Positions 58,161 through 64,000 of a stretch of 64,000 nucleotides of DNA are shown in pieces. A program made the translations under genes and the position numbers. Position 1 is the stretch's first letter. Each line of letters starts with the position of its first letter. The notes under the pieces were generated by a model. That model ran no database searches and had not been told where the DNA came from. It worked only from the letters and a program-made list of their open reading frames with translations. The stretch is taken from positions 27,919 to 91,918 of the forward strand of contig JAEUIN010000248.1 in the NCBI GenBank assembly GCA_016793115.1, written 5' to 3'. The stretch comes from Planctomycetaceae bacterium. GTDB taxonomy: Bacteria > Planctomycetota > Planctomycetia > Pirellulales > PNKZ01.

Positions 58161-58175
58161 CTGACAACCTGTCAG
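58161..58175. repeat. Palindrome CTGACA-ACC-TGTCAG
   Basis: 15-bp inverted repeat with 6-bp arms and a 3-bp centre, sharing the TGACA-N3-TGTCA core with the site at 57934. Weak outer symmetry (GATA about 58153 / TATC about 58185) extends it. Confidence 0.45.
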
Positions 58176-58585
58176 GCATGATGCTATCGCCCCGCGACCC
58201 CCAGAATCGAGCCGCAATCCCAGGTCTCCCAGGTCATCCCGAGTGCTCGGCGCTCGTTAGCGGCGAAATGCGGAGGCCCATTTTCGGGCCCGCCCCTCGA
58301 AATCGGCCTCGATCGGCCTTTGGTGGGCATCCGGCCTTGCCTTCGCTCGTGGCACGCCGAGGATAGCCAACGGGCTGGCTCGCTCTCTATTCCGGCCCGC
58401 TGTTCGAAGGCTTGGAAGCTCGCCACGGAAGGGATGCCGCCTCGATCGGCCGGTCCAAGCGCCAAGGCTAGCGGGCTGCCGTAGCAAGACGTGCGCGGGG
58501 ACTTCGCCTAGACCTGTCCGAAGCGAGTGAAGCGCCGGTCGAGGCGCTACAGCCGTTATGTTGCGATCGAGAAGCGGAGGGGGCC

Positions 58586-58679
58586 CCGGGGGCTTCCAGG
58601 AGAATGAACCCTGCTACCCGGTCGATCTGAAATCGGGTCCTGAACTAGTCTCCGCAGCGCGCGCCTCAAAAACTTGGTC
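58586..58679. repeat. Imperfect direct repeat, copy A (about 95 bp)
   Basis: Begins CCGGGGGCTTCCAGGAGA, contains GTCGATCTGA and CTAGTCTCCGCAGCGCGC, and ends CTCAAAAACTTGGTC. Its partner is copy B at 59082-59176 in the same orientation. Conserved outer blocks with a variable 15-bp inner block. The pair brackets the hypothetical gene at 58715-59080. Confidence 0.85.
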
Positions 58680-58714
58680 CCCGGCTCGGGTTAGTTTTGC
58701 GTTTGTCAGATGCC

Positions 58715-59080
58715 TCAAAGAGTCGTAGCCGAAGACCCGGTTGGTGAAACGGGTCGGTCTTGCATGGATCCGACCGGCTGCTCGATGACGACCTCGCGGG
58801 TCGCATTGGGCGTTAAGTCGATACCGGTCGCGCTTTCGATACGCCCATCCTCGCGAACTTCAACGACTTGCCATCGCTCCACTGGCGCAGCAAACAAATC
58901 AGGGTGGGTGCGCACGGTGGCCAAATAACGACCGGGCGGAACGGCGGGAGGCGTTACCGACAACATAAAAACCGTCCGACGAAAAGGAGCGAAGCTCCTA
59001 TGCATCGGGATGCAAACAGTAGGCCCAATAAACGAGCCCGGCGGTAAACCGTCGCGACCAAAATCGTGGCTTAGCCCCAT
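58715..59080 (-). CDS. Hypothetical protein between direct repeats
   Basis: 121 aa, no family recognised. The segment PPAVPPGRYLATVRTHPDLF, then WQVVEVREDGRIESATGIDL and TREVVIEQPVG reads like a real beta-rich protein rather than a shadow frame, but the first 35 residues are less convincing, so a later start (for example Met39 region, MLSVTPPAVPP) is possible. It is exactly enclosed by the two 95-bp repeats and could be a gene carried by a repeat-bounded unit. Confidence 0.45.
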   Translation of the reverse strand: MGLSHDFGRDGLPPGSFIGPTVCIPMHRSFAPFRRTVFMLSVTPPAVPPGRYLATVRTHPDLFAAPVERWQVVEVREDGRIESATGIDLTPNATREVVIEQPVGSMQDRPVSPTGSSATTL

Positions 59081-59081
59081 G

Positions 59082-59176
59082 CCGGGGGCTTCCAGGAGAT
59101 TTTTCCATCTCCCCCCGTCGATCTGAGATTGGGTCCGCTATCTAGTCTCCGCAGCGCGCTCCTCAAAAACTTGGTC
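59082..59176. repeat. Imperfect direct repeat, copy B (about 95 bp)
   Basis: Same orientation as copy A (58586-58679), start-to-start spacing 496 bp. Shared blocks are CCGGGGGCTTCCAGGAGA, GTCGATCTGA, TCTAGTCTCCGCAGCGCG and CTCAAAAACTTGGTC. No integrase or transposase gene is adjacent in this window. Confidence 0.85.
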
Positions 59177-59214
59177 TAGTCCCGGTTCTAACGGCTACCT
59201 CCGCTAACCAACAT

Positions 59215-59421
59215 CTACTTGGCCTTGCGGTTGTAGGGTGAGCGATTGGTCGGCTTCAAAGAGATTCCGGCCGACTTCGCCTTCCCACGTACGGCGGCCT
59301 CGGTGCGTCCAAGTTTTAATCCCATAACACGCGTCGGAGTGTTTTCTTTCGCCAAAGTTTTCAATTGCTTGACGTCTTCGGCGGTCCATGGATTGCCGGT
59401 GTTTCGAGTCGACTTCGGCAT
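59215..59421 (-). CDS. Small SANT/Myb-like helix-turn-helix protein
   Basis: 68 aa, strongly basic. GNPWTAEDVKQLKTLAKENT, then LKLGRTEAAVRGKAKSAGIS is a Myb/SANT-like three-helix DNA-binding domain (W at helix 1; LGRT-x-x-AV in helix 3). ATG 59421 is set by AAGGAG about 9 bases upstream; the frame to 59481 is leader. Divergent from the 77-aa gene across a 155-bp gap, so it may control it. Related in layout to the HTH protein at 60506. Confidence 0.8.
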   Translation of the reverse strand: MPKSTRNTGNPWTAEDVKQLKTLAKENTPTRVMGLKLGRTEAAVRGKAKSAGISLKPTNRSPYNRKAK

Positions 59422-59535
59422 GAGTGATCTCCTTTTGTAAAAGTAAACGGACGCCCGCACGCTCCGTGCAAGCTTATGCAAGAATCAGGCCAATTGGGCG
59501 GCTCCTTCGATCGCCGTGCTACGGCTTGGTCAAGG

Positions 59536-59541
59536 TATAAT
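59536..59541 (+). promoter_or_regulatory. Candidate -10 box TATAAT upstream of the 77-aa gene
   Basis: A perfect TATAAT 36 bases before the ATG at 59577. No convincing -35 hexamer at the right spacing. It would drive the 77-aa protein/SRAP pair. Confidence 0.4.
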
Positions 59542-59576
59542 TACCAAATGCACTCTATCTTTGGCCGAGGCGGAAC

Positions 59577-59810
59577 ATGACACGAAGGCAAGGGAAGCCC
59601 ACGAGAACGGTCACGGCAAAGGTCAATCAAGAGATCGAGATCGGTAAGCCGGGAATGACGTTCGAAGTACGAGATAAGACGAAGCGGAAGAACACCAAGA
59701 TGGGAACGCTCATCGTGAGCGTCGGCGGTATTCGCTGGCGTGCCACGAATGGAAAGTTGTTCCGGCAAGTCCCGTGGACCCAGGTCATCGACTGGCTTGA
59801 GGCCGAATAG
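59577..59810 (+). CDS. Small basic hypothetical protein coupled to SRAP copy 2
   Basis: 77 aa. Basic N-terminus (RRQGKPTRTVTAKV) then a predicted small beta domain (IGKPGMTFEVRDKTKRKN, GTLIVSVGGIRWRATNGKLF) and a terminal helix (TQVIDWLEAE). Its TAG stop directly abuts the ATG of the SRAP gene, so the two are translated in tandem and may work together. GAGG ribosome-site-like sequence lies 8 bases before the start. No known family. Confidence 0.75.
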   Translation: MTRRQGKPTRTVTAKVNQEIEIGKPGMTFEVRDKTKRKNTKMGTLIVSVGGIRWRATNGKLFRQVPWTQVIDWLEAE

Positions 59811-60476
59811 ATGTGCGGTCGATTTACTCTGCGAGCCAATCTCAATCGGCTCTTGATGGAATTCGAGGCGGAGGCACGGCCCGAGTACCAACCCACTCCT
59901 CGCTATAACGTCGCTCCGACCCAGCAAATCCTCACGATCAGCCTCATCGATGGCAAGCGGGCGATCATGGCTCGCCGCTGGGGCCTCGTTCCCTTTTGGG
60001 CAGCCGATCCCAAAATTGGTAATAGCCTGATCAACGCCCGTGCCGAGACCGTCGCGGAGAAGCCCGCGTTTCGGAACTCATTCAAGAAAGATCGTTGCCT
60101 TGTGATCGCGGACGGATTTTACGAGTGGAAGAAGCTCGACGCGAAAAAGAAACAGCCGTACTTCATTCACTTAAAGGACGATCGGCCGTTCGCATTCGCG
60201 GGGCTCGCCGCCCATTGGGACAAAGCCGGAGAGATCAATTCGGCCACGATCATCACGACCGACGCGAACCAATTGATGGCCCCGATCCACGACCGGATGC
60301 CGGTTATCTTGCCGAAGGAATCAATTCAACTGTGGCTTGACCCCGAATTCCAAGACAAGCCGGAATTGCTTTCATTGCTCAAACCATATCCCGAGGAGGA
60401 GATGGTCGCGACTCCGGTGAGCACGCTCGTGAATAGCCCGAAGAACGAAGACCCGTGTTGCATCAATCCCCTCTAA
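59811..60476 (+). CDS. SRAP/HMCES-type abasic-site processing protein, copy 2
   Basis: 221 aa. Same catalytic set as copy 1: MCGRFTLRAN (Cys2), SLINARAETVAEKPAF (Asn), CLVIADGFYEWKK (Glu) and PIHDRMPVIL (His). Sequence is clearly divergent from the 46728 copy, so it is not a recent local duplication. Sits in the small-gene island, tightly coupled to the 77-aa gene, and is a common cargo of phage and mobile DNA where it shields abasic ssDNA. Confidence 0.93.
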   Translation: MCGRFTLRANLNRLLMEFEAEARPEYQPTPRYNVAPTQQILTISLIDGKRAIMARRWGLVPFWAADPKIGNSLINARAETVAEKPAFRNSFKKDRCLVIADGFYEWKKLDAKKKQPYFIHLKDDRPFAFAGLAAHWDKAGEINSATIITTDANQLMAPIHDRMPVILPKESIQLWLDPEFQDKPELLSLLKPYPEEEMVATPVSTLVNSPKNEDPCCINPL

Positions 60477-60505
60477 GACAAACTCATTACAGCCCGCAGG
60501 CAACC

Positions 60506-60817
60506 GTGACAACCAAACATCGATCCGCATGGTCCGCCAAAGAAGATTCGCTTCTCGGCACGGCCAGCGATGCTGAGATAGCCGAGCGCCTCGGGCGGAC
60601 CACGAGAGCCGTCGAAGCCCGTCGGGAACGGCTCGGCATCAAGGCGCAACACCGGATCGGTAAGGTGTGGCCGAAGCGCGTACTAGCCTTGCTCGGCAAA
60701 GTGCCCGATTCGCAGATAGCCGCGATGATGGACGTCTGGTCGCTTACCGTGTTGAAGAAACGGCGGTCGTTGGGAATCCCGTCGTACCAGTCGAAGCAAC
60801 GGAAGCGCGTGAAATGA
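60506..60817 (+). CDS. Helix-turn-helix (SANT-like) protein, second copy
   Basis: 103 aa. TTKHRSAWSAKEDSLLGTAS, then AEIAERLGRTTRAVEARRER and LGI form a Myb/SANT-like HTH like that of the 59215 gene; a second half (SQIAAMMDVWSLTVLKKRRS) looks like a degenerate repeat of the same fold. GTG at 60506 is preferred; the frame back to 60455 overlaps the SRAP gene. Its stop overlaps the next start by 4 bp (ATGA). A decayed copy of its 3' end lies at 62219-62308. Confidence 0.75.
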   Translation: MTTKHRSAWSAKEDSLLGTASDAEIAERLGRTTRAVEARRERLGIKAQHRIGKVWPKRVLALLGKVPDSQIAAMMDVWSLTVLKKRRSLGIPSYQSKQRKRVK

Positions 60818-61080
60818 GTCTCACCGCCGGGCCCGATCTCGACGCGCAAATTGCCGTCGCCTGCGGCTTCGACTATCAGGTGGTCAACGACGTCTGCTAC
60901 GTCCGCGCGCCAACGACAATCGAAGACTGCGACGATCCTTGGCATAGGTTCCGGGCGTCGACCAATTGGAACACGGCACGCGCGGCTGCCGAGAAGATCG
61001 GGATTAAGGGTGCCGGCGAGAAGTTCGCCACGGCGACCGCGTTGGAAATCTGCGCCGCCATCTTGTCGGTAAACCGTTGA
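60814..61080 (+). CDS. Phage ABA-sandwich-like small protein
   Basis: 88 aa. Layout LTAGPDLDAQIAVACGFDYQ ... FRASTNWNTARAAAEKIG with the strand-helix pattern of the phage 'ABA sandwich' domain (BC1872-type) that is common in prophages and islands. Coupled to the HTH gene by the overlapping ATGA. No catalytic residues. Suggests the 59-62 kb tract is of phage origin. Confidence 0.6.
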   Translation: MSLTAGPDLDAQIAVACGFDYQVVNDVCYVRAPTTIEDCDDPWHRFRASTNWNTARAAAEKIGIKGAGEKFATATALEICAAILSVNR

Positions 61081-61137
61081 CAGCGGCTTGCCGCATCTCT
61101 GCTTGCCGGTGCGGATTCGTGGTTGAAGAATCGAGAT

Positions 61138-61392
61138 ATGGAACGCGGGAAGCGTCGACATATCGCTGCGCGTGATCTGGGAAAAATCCCGCCGCCGAAG
61201 AAACCTTGGCATGTCGTCATTGAGTCCCGCACTCTGAGCGTGATCTACTGCGGACAAAACGCTGCCGAAGCGCGCGGAGCTTTCGGAACCAGCGAAAGCA
61301 CGGTCTGGGTTGAGTCGCCCGAACTCGGCGACGCCCAGCGGCGAGCCGCACTTAGCGCCGCGAGAATTCGCGAGATGGATAAGCGCAAATAG
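61138..61392 (+). CDS. Small hypothetical protein (W-x-V family member 1)
   Basis: 84 aa. Basic start (ERGKRRHIAARDLGKIPPPK), then KPWHVVIESRTLSVIYCGQN, an alternating strand pair followed by helix-forming sequence (RRAALSAARIREMDKRK). Similar secondary-structure layout to the proteins at 61400 and 61897 (Trp-x-Val strand, beta hairpin, terminal Ala-rich helix). No known family. ATG 61138. Confidence 0.5.
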   Translation: MERGKRRHIAARDLGKIPPPKKPWHVVIESRTLSVIYCGQNAAEARGAFGTSESTVWVESPELGDAQRRAALSAARIREMDKRK

Positions 61393-61399
61393 CGAAGTG

Positions 61400-61609
61400 T
61401 TAGGCGCTGTCCGGCCGTGCCTGCTCAACGGCTTCGCGGTAAGCCTGCTCCAGCGTCGGAGCGTGAACGGTGATCTTGTGATGGCCTTTGAGGGCATGGA
61501 CGGTCCAGACGTCGCCGTCCGGTCCGTCCTTTGAGGCGACGCCGTGCGCGTAGCCCATCTCTTCCAGCAGTCGCGCAGCGGAATCTGAATCTGAGAATTC
61601 GTGTTCCAT
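61400..61609 (-). CDS. Small hypothetical protein (W-x-V family member 2)
   Basis: 69 aa. SAARLLEEMGYAHGVASK, then DVWTVHALKGHHKITVHAPT and LEQAYREAVEQAR: a helix, a Trp-x-Val beta hairpin and a terminal helix. The frame extends to 61660 with a less natural leader; neither start has a strong ribosome site. Opposite strand to its neighbours, convergent with the 61138 gene. Confidence 0.5.
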   Translation of the reverse strand: MEHEFSDSDSAARLLEEMGYAHGVASKDGPDGDVWTVHALKGHHKITVHAPTLEQAYREAVEQARPDSA

Positions 61610-61896
61610 CCCGTCGAGTATGAGCCTGCGGCGAAGGAAATCAACAAAGTGCGTTCGCATCTAACGCGGCGACGCCACGTCGCATCGAATGTTTTTGAAC
61701 TTGTGCGATTTCGCTCGCTTGCAAAGTGGGCGTCGGTCCGTGGAATACCTAACCGCGGTAGGGCCGAAACGGTATGTATGCTAATTAGTTCGTGACTGAG
61801 TGAAGCTGCGCACAAAAGATTGAGATTCACTCGCGCGCCGCTATACAGAAGCGCGGTCGATATGCTCTCACGAAGGCATTCCCAGACGCTCGGATT

Positions 61897-62115
61897 ATGA
61901 CTGACTCTTGGTGCGTCGTGGTCTCGCTCGCCGACGGACGGCAGGTGTATGTCGGACGGGACTTTAAGGCTGCGGAACTCGCCCAAAAAAACGGGACGGC
62001 GCTGTTTTGTGCCGACACTCAGGCCGAAGCGATGGAACTCGCCGCTGTTGCCGTGCGGCGTTACGCGACCCAAGCGAAGACGGCTCCAACCATCAAACCG
62101 CCGTTGTCGGCCTAA
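61897..62115 (+). CDS. Small hypothetical protein (W-x-V family member 3)
   Basis: 72 aa. DSWCVVVSLADGRQVYVGRD gives a beta hairpin, FKAAELAQKNGTALFCADT a helix-strand, and AEAMELAAVAVRRYATQ a terminal helix. Same general plan as the 61138 and 61400 products. No recognisable family or ribosome site of note. Confidence 0.5.
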   Translation: MTDSWCVVVSLADGRQVYVGRDFKAAELAQKNGTALFCADTQAEAMELAAVAVRRYATQAKTAPTIKPPLSA

Positions 62116-62218
62116 GCATCGCCCGGCGGAACGTTGCAAGCCGGAGGGGAAACCACACCGTTGTAAGACTTGTCGCGGCGAATATTCACTAGCTGCACTT
62201 TGTGAATCAGCCACCAAA

Positions 62219-62308
62219 GGGCCCGTGGTCTGATCGCTTACCGTGCTCAAGAAGCGGCAGTCGCTTAGTATCCCTGCGCTGCAAGCAAAGCAACGGGGCA
62301 ACGCGTAG
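62219..62308 (+). pseudogene. Remnant of an HTH gene like 60506-60817
   Basis: In one frame the segment reads SLTVLKKRQSLSIPALQAKQ then RGNA-stop, closely matching the end of the 60506 protein (SLTVLKKRRSLGIPSYQSKQ). The Trp codon TGG of the intact gene (60737-60739) is TGA here (62231-62233), and sequence upstream of it is only weakly alignable. So this is a truncated, disabled duplicate. Confidence 0.75.
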
Positions 62309-62528
62309 CGGCGGGCGATTGACGGGAAGAGTCGCCAGTCGAATAGAAAAACCGCGAAATGTCATATGAGTGACAGCATCGCGGATCAGAGAGTATTAGG
62401 CAAAATCGGTATTTCGACCGCGCACCATAATCCTCAGCAGGTCGCAAACTCTATTTGGCGAACTTCCGCCACGATGAATGCCACTCTCGGCTGTGGGCTT
62501 CGCCTAGCTTGAGGGCGGCGGCCGACGC

Positions 62529-62765
62529 TCAGTCGTGAAGTACTTCCTTCGAGAGCGCTACGGCCATTTCACGGAGTTCATCGAGTTCGCCGATCATTTC
62601 TGCGAAGTCTTCTCGCCGTTCGGGATCGGCGGACAGCGCGGCGTTGATCCGCTTATAGGCGTCGTTCCATCGCAGCCATAGGACGAGCGCCTGTTCGCAT
62701 TTGCTTTCCCGAGGTGTTCTTTCAGGCTCGGTTGGCGTTGGGGGAATTGCCTCTTGCGGACTCAT
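62529..62765 (-). CDS. Small charged hypothetical protein
   Basis: 78 aa. Pro/Thr/Glu-rich start (IPPTPTEPERTPRESK), then a long amphipathic helical region (LWLRWNDAYKRINAALSADP, REDFAEMIGELDELREMAVA) likely to form a coiled coil. ATG 62765 is preferred to the longer frame at 62855. No family recognised. Confidence 0.55.
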   Translation of the reverse strand: MSPQEAIPPTPTEPERTPRESKCEQALVLWLRWNDAYKRINAALSADPERREDFAEMIGELDELREMAVALSKEVLHD

Positions 62766-63096
62766 AGCGAAACGAACGTGGCCTGGGTGTCTATACCCCA
62801 ATTTTAGATCGGTAAAACGAAAAACAAGCGCCGACTTACCACGTTGTAATTCCACTGGCGTGACCGGTTAACGGGCTCATTCGGAAGAGGGGTCCTAGGC
62901 CGCCTCTTTGACTCCGGTCTGTAATCATCCTGGTCCCCCGTTGCGCCGGTTGCCGCGAGATGTCGACGAATCAAGTCGGCAAGCTGGCCATGACTGTCGG
63001 GCGGACAAGGACATTCCACCAAAATGTCGCGGAATACGATTCCTCATAGGGGCAGCCCACGCTCGATGCCGGCCACCTTTCGCGAGGCTCACATCC
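62766..63096. other. Short gene-free divergent interval
   Basis: About 330 bp between the divergent 62529 and 63097 genes. Open frames here are Arg/Pro-rich shadows. Presumably holds the promoters of both neighbours. Confidence 0.4.
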
Positions 63097-63336
63097 ATGC
63101 GCGACAATCTTGATCACGCGATCACGAGCTACGCTCACAAGCTCATGAAACTCTCCGATTCCCGGCAAGCGGAAGTCGGATTCAAAGAGTCGGTCGTCCT
63201 TTGCGGTCGATGTCAAACACCGAATCTAGGGCGGCAATCCAACTGCGAGTGGTGCGGCCACGAACTCACGCCTGCGGTTCCCTCAGCGCAGTCGAGTGCA
63301 TCGAAGCCGGATGATGCTCCGCAAGGACGAACGTGA
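63097..63336 (+). CDS. Small zinc-ribbon protein
   Basis: 79 aa. N-terminal helix (DHAITSYAHKLMKLSDSR), then a CxxC...CxxC zinc ribbon, CGRCQTPNLGRQSNCEWCGH (about residues 36-55), and a Ser/Ala/Pro tail. ATG 63097 chosen because the ribbon and helix lie downstream and GAGG precedes it. Convergent with the membrane protein gene. Confidence 0.7.
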   Translation: MRDNLDHAITSYAHKLMKLSDSRQAEVGFKESVVLCGRCQTPNLGRQSNCEWCGHELTPAVPSAQSSASKPDDAPQGRT

Positions 63337-63347
63337 GAGCGAGGAAT

Positions 63348-63746
63348 TCACCGCTCGGAGCGAATGGGATATCGGGCGTCGTCGGGTAATCGCAGGCGAT
63401 AAGCGGTGTAGGCCGGATAGATCAATTGGGCCAAGCCCAGCAGCGGTTGCTTGAAAATGAGAGCAACGACTCCACACGCAGTCATCGTGTAGGTCATCCG
63501 CCACGCCTTCGCAAAACGATCAGGCCTATGATCCCTTGCGGCGAGCATCGCCGGAATCACCGTTGCGGCTAGACCCGCCGTCAACACGGTGTCGATGAAC
63601 GGGCCTAACGCGGAGATCGGTTCAAGGTGACTTCGGTAGCCCAAGGCTGTCATCCAATCGAGCACGGCCAGCAATGCTCGGCCTGCTACTGCGAAGAGCA
63701 GCCACTCCCAATATAGCTGCCAATTGGCCGGATCGTTTCTTCTCAT
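63348..63746 (-). CDS. Small membrane protein
   Basis: 132 aa with three predicted helices (WEWLLFAVAGRALLAVLDWM, IDTVLTAGLAATVIPAMLAA, TACGVVALIFKQPLLGLAQL). ATG 63746 is preferred to the frame extending to 63851, which would run through the palindromic operator. Divergent from the XRE regulator at 63850. No family recognised. Confidence 0.65.
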   Translation of the reverse strand: MRRNDPANWQLYWEWLLFAVAGRALLAVLDWMTALGYRSHLEPISALGPFIDTVLTAGLAATVIPAMLAARDHRPDRFAKAWRMTYTMTACGVVALIFKQPLLGLAQLIYPAYTAYRLRLPDDARYPIRSER

Positions 63747-63800
63747 GGTCGGCTTCCGAAACAGGCGGGGCGAGTTATTCGCGTCAATGTCCGCGATGCA

Positions 63801-63814
63801 TTGACTATAGTCAA
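63801..63814. promoter_or_regulatory. Palindromic operator TTGACTATAGTCAA
   Basis: Perfect 14-bp palindrome, 36 bp before the XRE regulator ATG and 55 bp from the divergent membrane gene start. The core GACTATAGTC resembles C-boxes bound by controller proteins of restriction-modification systems (established for C-protein families; resemblance judged by eye). A second GACT half-site lies 6 bp downstream, at 63817-63820. Confidence 0.65.
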
Positions 63815-63849
63815 CAGACTTCCCGGGGCATGCTCGATACCCTCGGGCC

Positions 63850-64000
63850 ATGCTTGGGAAGGAGCTACGAAAGGCCCGCGAAGAGGCCGGTCTGACGCAG
63901 GAAAAACTCGCCTTTGAGGCCGAGATCGATCGCAGCTACGTCAGTCTTCTAGAGAATGACAAGAAGTCGCCAACTCTCGACGTGCTGTTTCGGCTTTGCG
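63850..64000 (+). CDS. XRE-family HTH regulator (partial, C-terminus outside window)
   Basis: The ATG at 63850 opens a frame to the window edge (50 codons seen). [20 protein letters not shown] then [20 protein letters not shown] is a clear XRE/Cro-type helix-turn-helix; the [16 protein letters not shown] block is like controller (C) proteins of restriction-modification systems and similar small regulators. It faces the operator palindrome, so autoregulation is likely. Its downstream genes, outside the window, would tell whether it controls an R-M system. Confidence 0.85.
   Translation, partial: MLGKELRKAREEAGLTQEKLAFEAEIDRSYVSLLENDKKSPTLDVLFRLC

Larger units (their letters stand above)
57204..58585. 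other. Gene-poor stretch at the start of the accessory region
   Basis: About 1.4 kb with atypical base texture (GGCC/CCAGG-rich blocks around 57950-58020 and 58270-58350). No full-length gene on either strand. It contains one possible small ORF (57584-57829), two TGACA-N3-TGTCA palindromes and otherwise sequence that looks like decayed coding material. Marks the boundary between the chromosomal operon and the island-like tract. Confidence 0.5.

Noticed and set aside
58586..59176. Integron attC interpretation of the direct repeats
   Set aside because: I looked for GTTRRRY/RYYYAAC core sites at the repeat ends and did not find a convincing pair, and there is no integrase in the window; left as repeats of unknown type.
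60487..62301. 604-codon minus-strand open frame
   Set aside because: Covers several better-supported small genes on both strands. Its internal repeat reflects the duplicated HTH 3' end on the other strand, not a real protein repeat.

Overview
The window looks like a chromosomal segment of a Planctomycete, most likely a Pirellulales-like bacterium. This rests on several lineage-typical features: a PVC-type CxxCH heme protein with a propeller/HEAT architecture, a Planctomycetes/Verrucomicrobia-type bacterial microcompartment (BMC) locus, a sulfatase, redoxin-cytochrome-copper monooxygenase fusions, a scattered complex I cluster, moderately high GC and many lineage-specific hypothetical proteins. 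No rRNA, CRISPR array or intact insertion sequence was seen.

Layout. 1-8.1 kb (minus strand): respiratory complex I genes nuoI, a DUF2203 gene, nuoA, nuoC, nuoD, nuoH, nuoJ, nuoK and a 3'-truncated nuoL that runs off the left edge; nuoB/E/F/G are not in the cluster. 8.9-10.7 kb: csrA, tRNA-Glu with a terminator, and hemH. 10.7-14 kb (minus): a frameshifted DinB-family gene and a large Pro/Tyr-repeat membrane protein with a prenyltransferase-like toroid. 14.2-25.2 kb (plus): initiator tRNA with terminator, beta-carbonic-anhydrase-like protein, PVC heme protein, cyclase-family hydrolase, thioesterase, an extremely acidic small protein, a TPR-like protein, ileS and purN; then a GNAT gene on the minus strand.

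25.9-36.0 kb: a co-directional BMC locus with a DeoR regulator, PduL, two BMC-H shell proteins, acetate kinase, three BMC-P vertex proteins, a CoA-acylating aldehyde dehydrogenase, a class II aldolase, a lactate/malate-type dehydrogenase and two uncharacterised proteins. The gene set fits degradation of deoxysugar phosphates (fucose/rhamnose type): the aldolase would release lactaldehyde inside the shell, the dehydrogenase would make an acyl-CoA, and PduL plus the kinase would convert it to acyl phosphate and then to acid plus ATP. Two members deserve attention: a 248-aa protein with a targeting-like N-terminus and a degenerate RpiB-like C-terminus, and a 436-aa TIM-barrel-like protein with a Cys-rich tail.

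36-57.2 kb: a mosaic of individual genes (HD-like protein, small zinc protein, ceramidase-like enzyme, sulfatase, redox fusion, old-yellow-enzyme relative, SRAP/HMCES protein, HExxH lipoprotein, photolyase-related protein lacking most Fe-S ligands, DUF3592-like protein, esterase), ending in a tight four-gene minus-strand catabolic operon (deacylase, MFS transporter, MlrC, enolase-superfamily enzyme).

57.2-64 kb: an accessory, island-like tract. It has a gene-poor stretch with palindromes, a pair of 95-bp imperfect direct repeats flanking a hypothetical gene, several very small genes, two related HTH proteins plus a decayed copy, a second SRAP gene abutting a 77-aa partner, a phage-ABA-sandwich-like protein, and a partial XRE regulator behind a perfect TTGACTATAGTCAA palindrome at the right edge. 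The most novel-looking material is in the BMC accessory proteins and this right-hand island.
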